Shown: one piece after another, positions 51,932 through 61,416 of the stretch
How the letters are laid out: the number at the start of each line of letters is the position of its first letter
Position numbering within the stretch: the first letter of the stretch is position 1
Source: Fulvia fulva
Taxonomy: Eukaryota; Ascomycota; Dothideomycetes; Mycosphaerellales; Mycosphaerellaceae
NCBI RefSeq assembly: GCF_020509005.1
Contig: NC_063016.1
Span: 62,001-126,000, forward strand
Direction of reading: 5' to 3'
Length of the DNA stretch: 64,000 bases
Translations under genes and position numbers: made by a program
The notes under the pieces: model-generated
Seen by the model: the letters and a program-made list of their open reading frames with translations, nothing else
What the model was told of the DNA's origin: nothing
The model's database searches: none

Positions 51932-54857
51932 GATGAGTATTGCAGTTTCGTGGAGAGAAGGAAGAGTTGTATCCTCGCATTGGGGTTGCGCGTTCTTATT
52001 GCTCTCCCTGCTCCGCCTTGTGCGGGTCAGTGGCTTTGGTTGTGTAACAAAGTCCTTGTCCGTTGAGCGCTGATCATCGTGGCTGCGATTCCGCATCGAT
52101 GTGGTTGACTTAGAGTTCGCGTCTTGACACCGGCACACGTTTTGTCTGTGCAGTCAACATGTCTCCATTTGTCTGCAAACCATGTCAGTGCAGCCTATAA
52201 TTGTATCAGAATACAGACGCTAGCGCAATGAGGTAATTTGATGCATCGATGGGGTCGTGCGTCGTGACGAGTCAGCTCGATCTTGCTTCTCCTGCACTTT
52301 GCTGCCTGCCACATGATTCAGAGAATGCCGACCAATCTGGAAATGATGTTCAGGGAGTAAAGATATACTCCGTAATGCGCCACCTTGGTCGTAATGCAGT
52401 AGTAAATGTTGTGGTAGCCACAGAGCCACGTTCATGGATGCAGCAAGACTCTCGCTGCATTCAACAAGTCCTGGACGTAGCAGTCTACGAAGTCCGGTAT
52501 CTGGGATGCAAATCTTTGCCTTCAATGCATACTGGGCCGCCGCTGTGCGGGTATAGAGGACGGCATACAGCTGTCGGTATGAGCCTCAGTCTCCAAAATG
52601 AAATCGACCTCACTGATCTGTCCTTGGTACGGGGTCTATGAGCTCGCAAGGTCTGGACTTGGCTCTTGTCTGAAGATCGATCGGCCAAGGTCACAGACGG
52701 CTTGACATCAGATTGAGAATCGAGGCACCTATAGGTGTATGTCCGGTCCTGGTGCTGTATGAAACAGTCGCTATGCGAGAAAAAGCCCTGTTTCACTAGA
52801 GGACATCTGTAAGAAGATGGCGGAGGGTACTCACAACCGATTTGAGGCCCATTGCAGTATGACACCGCAGTCTGTTGACCAGGTCAGCGAGAGTCGTACT
52901 CCAAGAATCTGCAAGCATGGGTGGGAAAGCTGCCCACTGCGAAGGCGCGGTCGGTAGGATGCACGAGGACACTGTTTGGGTGAAGCAACAGACGGGTCAA
53001 TGCGATGGACGCACAGCTTTGCAAACATGATGACCGTCCGCGCCGACCTGACGTTCATCGACCAGGCTAGAACAATCCGTGGACATCCACGTTGAGATCG
53101 AGGCAACCGGTGGAGTTGTGATCGAGACAGCTTCGGCGGCATCCTCGACACTCTTCTGCGGCATGCCATCCATACCTGTGCAATACGAGAATCCAGTCTT
53201 GTGCTCAGCACCTTAGTAATGGAGCTCCAGGCACCGCCGAGAATACTCTACGCCACGTCGCGTGCTCCGTCGTACTAGGTGTACATCAGCACGTGAGGTC
53301 GAAAAAATGCCTTCGGTGGCTGCTGCCGGCCAACGTGGCTTGGCTCGTTCGCGAGTCTGCAGCCATCGCGCTTCACAGCCTCCTAAACAGAGCTGAGGTC
53401 GAATTGTGATTCGGGGCTGGCGCACGAGGGTATTGCGTGCATGCTTGTCGACCTCGAAGACAGCCGACTCTCAGAACAACCACGATACTGGGACCGGTCC
53501 AAAGCTTGCTCCACGTGCTGCTAGTTGATAGTTGGCGAGTCTCCAATCTTTCTTCAGTGCCACGTGGATATCAGCTGCAATATGTACACGAGAATCGCCC
53601 CACTTGTCAGCTGGCTCGACATGTCTACAAGACGCGCTTGTTGACAACACAGATCCGCGGACCCTCACCAGTAGTGATGGACATCTGCCTGCATTGTCGG
53701 CTTCGTAACATGCAGCTCCGAGCCGTACACAAAGACGTTCAACAACCTTGTGGTATGCTTCCATCTCATCTTATCGAAACGGGTGTGCTGTCTCGCAGCT
53801 TTCGCTGTCATCATCGTGAGAGGTGAGACCAGGCGGAAGTCTGGCACCGCGATGCTGGTTCCGGTGCCCTAGACAACGCTACGAGTGGGCATCAGCACAG
53901 TGTGAGTTCAGCGTGATTGCGAAGTCGCCGGAACCGATTTAGATGGTGTCCATGTAGTTGGGAAACGACGAAGTTTCAAGTGCCACGTTGTGTGCTACGC
54001 CGAAAGAGGAGCCGGTCTTGGCAACCCGGCAAAGTCAAACCGTGCCGCAGACTCTCGCCCTTTCCTTCCAACATCTCTGTCTACTGTATCAACTTCACTG
54101 AACAATGTCGTTGTTGTGACAATGCAACAAGGCAAGACAGTGTGAGCTGTCATGCCTCAGGCCATCATACGTACTGACACCCATCAAATTGCCCTGCAAG
54201 ACAGTCTGAGTCATGTATCAACTCCACGATTCGTAACTGCTCGCGTATTGGTATCTTACCAGTCCATATTCGGTTCCGCTCGATACCATTCGGGCGATGC
54301 GCCGAGCTACAACTTCCCAAGTGCATACCGCTACTCCAGAGACTTGACCTAGTGTGTGAGATCTCGGAACGCCTCGAGTCTTCTCTGCATGCAACGGCCG
54401 CCGTGGCTTGCTTGCTCAACGACATGTGTGTATCTCTGGCGTCCGGATGGCAACCCTTTCACCCAATGGCAGCATACAATGGCCTTGTTACGAGAATGCC
54501 CTGCTATACCGCCGAGTGGATCTCTTGCGGCAGGACAACACCTGACGCCCACGAGGCATGGCCCTCCTCGAGGCTCCACCGCGGTTCTGGACGTTGAAGC
54601 CAGCGCAGGAGCACGCTATATCGCCTGCTCCGACAGCAAGAGCGCTCGTCCATCGCAAGCCACAACTGTCTTGGAGGTGGATCAGCTTCACGGAATGAAC
54701 AGCCATCGAACGTGCAGGTCTAGACAGTCTCAGAAGCTCGGCATGGATGGATATATAACAACGCAAGAATGCCGTTGTGGTAGTATCGTAGTAACATCAA
54801 GCACTCATCAACTCACCTCCCCACAGACTTCCCTCCTCCAGATCAACTCCCGCCAAC
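51932..54857. other. 2.9-kb region without supported genes
   Basis: The largest gene-poor stretch of the window. Open frames are short, on all six frames, without domains or signal peptides, and I see no transposon ends or tandem repeats. It includes the promoter of the secreted protein at 54858. Confidence 0.5.
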
Positions 54858-56016
54858 ATGCGCACCTACACTCTGGCAACAGCCTTCCTGGCAGGCTGCG
54901 CACTCGCAACTCCAGTCCCACAAGACCTCGACTGGGACGCCATCGAGTCCCTGGATCCAATCGAGACTCCTTCAATCCCAGTCGTCGACGCCAAGGCTGC
55001 AGAGACAACTATGGCCTACGTCTCGGCGGCAGCCGCGTCTGCTGTAGCATCTGCAGTGGCAGCAAGCCCAGAAGACAGCACCATCACCATCGCAGGTCGT
55101 GGTATCGCTGAAGCAGTACCGAGGAACAACGCCAACTGCACTCGACAGCCTGCTGCGAATGATACCCCGAAAAACTTCTCGGCCAGATATTCATCTAATG
55201 CCACAGAGGTCTCGGGCTACACGACGGCGTACTTCAACCGCAATGGCTCCAGTGAGGGTGTATACGGTTACATGGGCTACTCCGTCCTTGACACCTACAA
55301 CCCAAGTCAGTGTGCGGAACGCTGCAATGCCAACAAGGGATGTTCATCGTTCAACATCTACTATGTAAGTCCACCTTGACACGCCTCTCATCACGCAATT
55401 CTGACACAGCTAGGAACGCGACCCCAGCGTCACTCCAAAGGACGGATGCAGCAACCCACCTTCAACCGTGGTGATCAAGTGTGTATACTACGGCGGCCCA
55501 GTCACCCCACAGTCCGCCACCAACGTGGGCCAATACCAGGGCGACTTCCACGTCGTGATCGCCGGCAGCAATGGATACGTCCGCAAATCCATCGCCACAC
55601 CAGACGGCTACTCAGGCCTTACCGCACTCGGTAACGGCGCCATCCAGGCTCCTCTCGACTGCAATGGCAAGGACACCTACATGGGCGTGAAGATTTTCCA
55701 AGGCAAGCCTTTCGACACCGGACTCTGCGCCGCCGCCTGCACTGCCCAGAGCAAGTACAACCGCGAGCACCCGGGCAAGAACGGATACTTCCAGACTTGC
55801 CAGTTCTTCAACACCTATGTCCTTTACAATGGTACTACCGCTGTTGGCCAGTACTGCTCGCTGTACAATGAGACTTGGCCAGCTAGCTTTGCGACCAATG
55901 TCGGACAGTGGAGAGGCAAGGATTACTTCAGTATTGGATATTCGTACTCTTTCTCGAACAGCACTGGTGGTGTTGATAAGCCGACCGGATGCAACAACCC
56001 AACTTCGCCAAAGTAG
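54858..56016 (+). CDS. Secreted Cys-containing protein with apple/PAN-like segment, two exons
   Basis: Exons 54858-55364 and 55414-56016; intron GTAAGT...GCTAG of 49 nt, phase 0; 369 aa. Signal peptide MRTYTLATAFLAGCALATPV, an Ala-rich linker (about 50-80), then several N-glycosylation sequons. Residues about 140-210 (GYMGYSVLDTYNPSQCAERC, NANKGCSSFNIYYERD, KDGCSNPPSTVVIKCVYYGG) have the C...C..C-spacing of PAN/apple domains, which bind protein or sugar. A second Cys cluster, DTGLCAAACTAQSKYNRE and YFQTCQFFNTYVL, repeats the theme, suggesting two PAN-like units. From memory such proteins are common and abundant in secretomes of Dothideomycetes, but their function is unknown. The chain is complete and ends NNPTSPK. 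Confidence 0.7.
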
Positions 56017-56879
56017 GGGGTTGTGGTTACAGATCGGGATCGGCAGCATAGATAGTAGAAGCATTGGTGGAGTTTGTTGGTGCATTTCGGCATGGGTGGG
56101 ATCTTGGTATTTGCTTTCTTGGATGGTGGATGGTACTTGGTGCCTGGTGTAGATGAGTATGATAACGATATACCCAGTATCAGCAGTTTCAATCGAGCTT
56201 CTTATGGCAAATCCCTACCTCACGGTACTGTCAAGCATGTCTTGGCTATTGTACCACGTTCAACAACCACGAGCCTATCCGCACCAATGGTCGTCGACCT
56301 GGGCACGGGAGATGCAGCGGGATGGATATGCAGCTTCGCGAGCCGTGAACAAACCACACCGAGCAGTTCGTTGCCGCTTTCGGTGTTCCGATAGATACGA
56401 ATGTCAGCTACAACCTGCCTCATCGCTGAATGGCTTCGTGTCGCTTATTCAGCTCGCTTGCTGATGCCACCGGTATCACCTCAAGGGGTCCTGGCCAGCT
56501 GGAACTTAGGTCGTCAGTTCACGGCAGTGATCACGCCCTTGCACCGAGTGACGTCCTCGTACGTTGACGCGCATGCACATCTTCTCCACGATCTGGCAGA
56601 ATGCAGGGCAAGCTGTGGCCTGTGGGTGGGATGGCAGAAACGCTACTGCAGCTTGTAGCTTGTAGCTATTCGAAATTCGTCCGCTGAAACGACTTGCCGT
56701 CATGGTTTCGGGTCATCTGCTGCTGGTATTGGTACAGTATTCTCGAGCTATGAGCCTATGGTGGCTACCGTCGTGTGAGCTTGTGTTACTGGCTTTGCTC
56801 TAGCTGGAGGGTTGAAGGTGGTGCTTGCGGATGATGGGGACTTGCGTGTGTTTGAAGACGGGGATGTGAAACAAACCTG

Positions 56880-56918
<39 letters not shown>

Positions 56919-57495
56919 GGCATGCCTGGCTGGTGATGGGTCTTGTGATACCTTGCCCTTATCTTCCCTTGCTGACCGCCTTCGGGATGTGGTCAAGATG
57001 CTTTGGCTTCGTTGTTATCGTGCTGTTGATGATGGAAGAGGTGAATGCTCTTGATAGAGCTGTGGTGGGGCAGACGAGTTGCTCCTCGTCGATCAACAAT
57101 TCCTGTGCATCCTTTCTTTGCATTCAGGCAGCGGGGCACGAGATTTGGCTTCGCCACGATTATTCACGGCGCTTGCAACTGTGACTCTCTGTCTTGCTGC
57201 CGGACCGTGCCTCTATCACGGGTCTTTGTCCGGCTGCCGCTAGGGTGCACATGGGACTGAGACAAGGCTTCCTTGTGTTCGCAGATAGATAGCAGCTTGT
57301 GTCCGCAAGCACGCCATTGTTGTTGCTTCCGTACATCCAACCATACAACCACCCATTCACTCTGCACATCTGCAGCTGGCTGGAGCAGCGCCGAGTTCAC
57401 GTGCAGCCCGTGAGAGTGTCGACACGATAGAGCGTGCTTACGATGGTACCGATAGACGCTTCGCCGCCCGAGACCTAACCGAACGATCCACCACC
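56017..57495. other. 1.5-kb intergenic region
   Basis: 3' flank of the secreted protein gene and promoter of the chloride channel gene. No gene seen. It contains the CGTG microsatellite at 56881-56918. Confidence 0.5.
56881..56918. repeat. (CGTG)n microsatellite
   Basis: About 9.5 uninterrupted copies of CGTG. The same tetranucleotide, four copies long, causes the frameshift in the F-box pseudogene at 12754-12769. Confidence 0.95.
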
Positions 57496-60372
57496 ATGCC
57501 GAAGTCTCAAGCTTCCTACGCATCTTTAGCCTCCAACCGTACCACCGAAGACGATGACGATGATCACGAGCTGACGGAGCACGAAAGAGAGGCCATTAGA
57601 AATGCCTACCGCAATGCGTTCGAGTCACACACTACGCCCGTCTCGCCGGCGGAGATGAGGGACGATATAGAAACAGTGCGGAGACCCTTGAGGTCGACGA
57701 GAACGTCTGATGGTGACCTCAGACTGCGACTGCCTTCACGACATGTGGACGAACGTACTGGGCTGTTGTCCGAGCCTCGCAGCGGCTACAGGACCACCAG
57801 TGTACCTGGCACACCGCGCTATGGCTTTGCACGCTCGCACAGCTATGTCAATTCTGTCCGCGGTCTTAGTCATAGCCGACGAGGCTCTTTCGCACGAGGT
57901 CTCATGAAGACGTTGGGCGGCAGCGCTGGTCAAGAGGCGGATGAAGGCCCTTCGGCATCGAAGCAGTCCGTGTATTGGGACGATCGAGTCTGGTACGATC
58001 AGTTCACCTCCACCGACTGGGTACATGACAGCATAGCAGATGCCTACCGTGTGAAAGAGTTGCGGAGCAGGAAAGACTTCAAAGGCAGAGTGCAAGCCTT
58101 CTTCGACGGCGCACAAGGATGGGTGCTTGTCTTCATAATCGGGTGCATTACAGCAGGCTTCGCCTACGTGATCGATATTACCGAAGCCACCATCTTTGAT
58201 TTCAAGAGTGGGTACTGCACAACACACTGGTGGTACAGCAAGAGGATGTGCTGCAGCGGTGCCAGTATCTGCGATGAATGGAATCGCTGGTCCAATCTGG
58301 TGCACGACTCGAGCGAGAGGCAACTTTGGACAGACTTCGCAGCCTACATTATATGGTGTGTTGTGCTGTCTACTATTGCGTGCCTTATCACGCTACAGAC
58401 CAAGACAACCATTTCCTCTGCCATCTCGCTATCGACGCTTGATGAGAACCTGGGTGCGGACCGGCATCACGACTCGTCGAAGACGCATACAGAGGGCGGA
58501 CATGGAACTGTGAGTCCGACCAGACGCTTCCAGGAAGCTGCTCAGCGTCCGCCAGTGACATACTATCCTGCTGCGGGTAGTGGTGTTGCTGAAGTCAGGG
58601 TTATTCTCTCAGGCTTCGTGTTGCACGGCTACCTTGGCATGCGAACGCTTGTCTTCAAAGCCGTCGGCATCGTCTTCTCAGTCGCATCTGGCCTGTCAGT
58701 CGGGAAGGAAGGTCCTTATGTGCACATCGCCGCCTGCATCGGAAACATTGCAACTCGATTCTCACGCAAGTATCGCAACAATGATGCCAAGCGTCGAGAA
58801 GTACTATCTGCTGCGGCCGCGGCTGGTGTGGCAGTCGCCTTTGGTGCACCCATCGGCGGCGTTCTCTTCGCACTGGAGGAAGTGAGCTACTACTTTCCGC
58901 CCAAAACACTCTTCAGGACCTTCTTCTGCTGCATCGCTGCCGCGCTGTCGCTGAAAGCTCTGAACCCATACGGCACTGGCAAGATTGTGCTGTTCGAAAT
59001 TCGATACCTCACAGACTGGAAGTTCTTCGAGATCATTGCTTTCATCTGCGTAGGAGCGCTAGGCGGCATTCTTGGAGCGCTTTTCATCAAAGCGTCCAGG
59101 TTCTGGGCTAAGACTTTCAGGCGCATGAGCTTGATCAAAGACTACCCTGTGCTTGAGGTCGTCTTGGTCGCAGTGGTTACTGGCATTGTCAGCTTCTGGA
59201 ACAGATACACTCGCCTTCCGGTTGCAGAGTTGCTGTACGAGATGGCTTCGCCATGCACGTCGTTCTCAGACGATGGCTCAGCTCTTTGTCCAACACAAGA
59301 GCAGATTCCTGGGACTATTGGCTACTTGACGGCTGCCTTTGTGATCAAGGCTGTTCTCACGACTGTGACCTTTGGCATCAAGATTCCGGCAGGGATCTAT
59401 GTGCCATCAATGGTGGTAGGTGGTCTGCTGGGGCGGATCGTGGGCCACATGGTGCAATACCTGACCCTCAAGTACCCCGAACTCGCATTCTTTGCGAATT
59501 GTCCGAATGATGGCAATCCAGAGTCTTGCGTGGTGCCGGGTGTCTATGCACTTGTGGCCGCCGGAGCTACAATGTGTGGTGTGACACGCCTGTCAGTAAC
59601 GCTGGCAGTCATTCTCTTTGAATTGACCGGCAGCTTGGACCACGTCCTACCATTCTCACTCGGAGTTTTGGTAGCGAAGTGGACAGCCGATGCCCTCGAG
59701 CCGCTCAGCATCTACGATCTGCTTACAGATATGAACGCATACCCGTACCTCGACCACAAGGTGCGGCCAATTTTCACCACAGATTTGGGCGACATTACAC
59801 AAGCACCTTCCCAGAACCGCTTGATCGACATCTCCGGATCTTCTTTGGTACCTGCCAAGCAATTGCGCTTCAAGCTGGAGTACCTGCACATGGCTGGCGA
59901 GCTGGATGGTGGACTTCCTATTCTGAAGGAAGGTGTCCTGGTAGGACTTATACCAGGCCCTGATCTGGAGTACGCACTCGATCGCGTGCCTGACGAAGAA
60001 GACACAATGTGCCTGATGAACGCTCACGACCAAGCGCTCCACCACGAACACAGACCGAGCAACATGGACGACGAGAACGACGACTCCGCTGCCCTTGAAG
60101 ACGATGTCGACGCAGAAGAGGGAACTCGACGAGGGTCAGACAACTCGGAGCGAGATCCTACCGATTTCACGCCGTATATCGATCCTTCTCCGGTGGCGCT
60201 TGACATTACGAGTCCGATGGACCTCGTGTTCGAGTGTTTCGTCAAACTTGGTCTGAGGTATGTCTGCGTGCTGCATGAGGGGAAGTATGCGGGCATGGTG
60301 CATAAGAAGACGTTTGTACGATATGTCAAGCACGTGCAGGAGCAGGACAAGGGGGTGTTTGGGAAGAAGTAA
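57496..60372 (+). CDS. ClC-family chloride channel/antiporter
   Basis: 958 aa, single exon, ATG at 57496 (ACC-ATG-C). A long N-terminal cytosolic part (about 210 residues) precedes the ClC core of about 10-12 membrane helices. Anion-binding elements: GSGVAEVRVIL (about 359; position of the usual GSGIPE), GKEGPYVHIAACIGN with the gating Glu (about 402), and KIPAGIYVPSMVVGGLLGR (the GxFxP box). GAPIGGVLFALEEVSYYF is also diagnostic. Two CBS-domain halves lie at about 785-835 and 905-950, separated by an acidic linker. Fungal relatives such as Gef1 sit in Golgi, vacuole or endosome membranes and couple chloride to pH and copper handling. Length is above Gef1 (about 780 aa) because of the N-terminal and inter-CBS extensions. 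Confidence 0.93.
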   Translation: MPKSQASYASLASNRTTEDDDDDHELTEHEREAIRNAYRNAFESHTTPVSPAEMRDDIETVRRPLRSTRTSDGDLRLRLPSRHVDERTGLLSEPRSGYRTTSVPGTPRYGFARSHSYVNSVRGLSHSRRGSFARGLMKTLGGSAGQEADEGPSASKQSVYWDDRVWYDQFTSTDWVHDSIADAYRVKELRSRKDFKGRVQAFFDGAQGWVLVFIIGCITAGFAYVIDITEATIFDFKSGYCTTHWWYSKRMCCSGASICDEWNRWSNLVHDSSERQLWTDFAAYIIWCVVLSTIACLITLQTKTTISSAISLSTLDENLGADRHHDSSKTHTEGGHGTVSPTRRFQEAAQRPPVTYYPAAGSGVAEVRVILSGFVLHGYLGMRTLVFKAVGIVFSVASGLSVGKEGPYVHIAACIGNIATRFSRKYRNNDAKRREVLSAAAAAGVAVAFGAPIGGVLFALEEVSYYFPPKTLFRTFFCCIAAALSLKALNPYGTGKIVLFEIRYLTDWKFFEIIAFICVGALGGILGALFIKASRFWAKTFRRMSLIKDYPVLEVVLVAVVTGIVSFWNRYTRLPVAELLYEMASPCTSFSDDGSALCPTQEQIPGTIGYLTAAFVIKAVLTTVTFGIKIPAGIYVPSMVVGGLLGRIVGHMVQYLTLKYPELAFFANCPNDGNPESCVVPGVYALVAAGATMCGVTRLSVTLAVILFELTGSLDHVLPFSLGVLVAKWTADALEPLSIYDLLTDMNAYPYLDHKVRPIFTTDLGDITQAPSQNRLIDISGSSLVPAKQLRFKLEYLHMAGELDGGLPILKEGVLVGLIPGPDLEYALDRVPDEEDTMCLMNAHDQALHHEHRPSNMDDENDDSAALEDDVDAEEGTRRGSDNSERDPTDFTPYIDPSPVALDITSPMDLVFECFVKLGLRYVCVLHEGKYAGMVHKKTFVRYVKHVQEQDKGVFGKK

Positions 60373-61416
60373 GATGAGGCGAACGACTGGTCTTCCGAAT
60401 GTCGAGGTCGTGCATAATCATGCGCCTCTGGCTAGTCGTGAGTTGGCGTCGAGATCTCCGCCCGCACTGGAGCAGACGCCAGCCGAGAGGATGTGCGAAG
60501 TAGTGAGCTGGGATGGATGTGCTATGAAGTTATGATACGGGCATTTTGATGTAGTTTGCTTGCTGCGTTCGAGCGTGCATTTGGCATCTCATGGCTGCGG
60601 GAAGGGTGGCGTGAGCATTTTCGGCGTTGGAGCATGTGATGATAGGTCTGTAATTTGTACCTGCAGCTATGGCGGATGATCCCGGTACTTTCTCTGCTGT
60701 CAGTACATGATGACCGACATGGCTGGCTTTAGTATGACGCGGCTGTCTCGTAGGGTCATGCTGTGCTGTGCCGTGCTGACGTCCTTAACTCCGTGTTATT
60801 GAAGAAACACGAAAGTGTCGCGTAGCTGCAAGGCGAAGCCACCAAACGGCCCGCTCATCCTCAGAAAGTGTCACCCGGCTGCTATTCACTCGGCCACCAC
60901 CACTAAACATCCCACCATCTGTCCGCCACTGCGCACCGCCTTCTTCTTTGCTGCATACATTCCGGCAATTGCGTCTGCTTCACCACATCCCAGCAACATA
61001 GACCTTACACCCAGCAGTACCACCAGCAGCAAACGCTGCATTTTCTCGACCTTCACAATCTCCACCTCCACTCGATCGGAGCAGCAGCCAGAACTGCTGC
61101 TCGATTTTCCACCACGTCTTCCAACAACAAGAGAAGACGCTTGGCGCCGTTCGCATCGACCTCTTCCTCCACCCCGCCATCACGAGAACCCTCCACCTCC
61201 TCCAACACCGCAACCTTCGACCACACAGCCCTCCACGCGCACGCAAACATCCCATCCTCGCCCTCATCCTCCCCGCTGCACCGCGCGCTGAGTCCCACTA
61301 GCAGCGACTACACAGCGCGATTCATCCCGCCGCATTTGCACAGCGAGGTGGTGCCGAGTAGGGAACGAGGGGCAAGTCCGAGCGCTGCGTTTGCGGCAGT
61401 CACGATTGAGGGGGAT
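60373..61416. other. Intergenic region and possible upstream exon of the ubiquitin protease
   Basis: The frame of the gene at 61417 is open back to 60907 without ATG. Part of it (about 61081-61416; NNKRRRLAPFAS, SREPSTSSNTATFDHTALHA, ARFIPPHLHSEVVPS) looks coding, so the true start may be a spliced exon further 5'. I could not place that exon. Confidence 0.4.

Noticed and set aside
53437..55111. Several 80-250-codon frames before the secreted protein
   Set aside because: Short or shadowing frames without domains; the longest overlaps the true gene in another frame.
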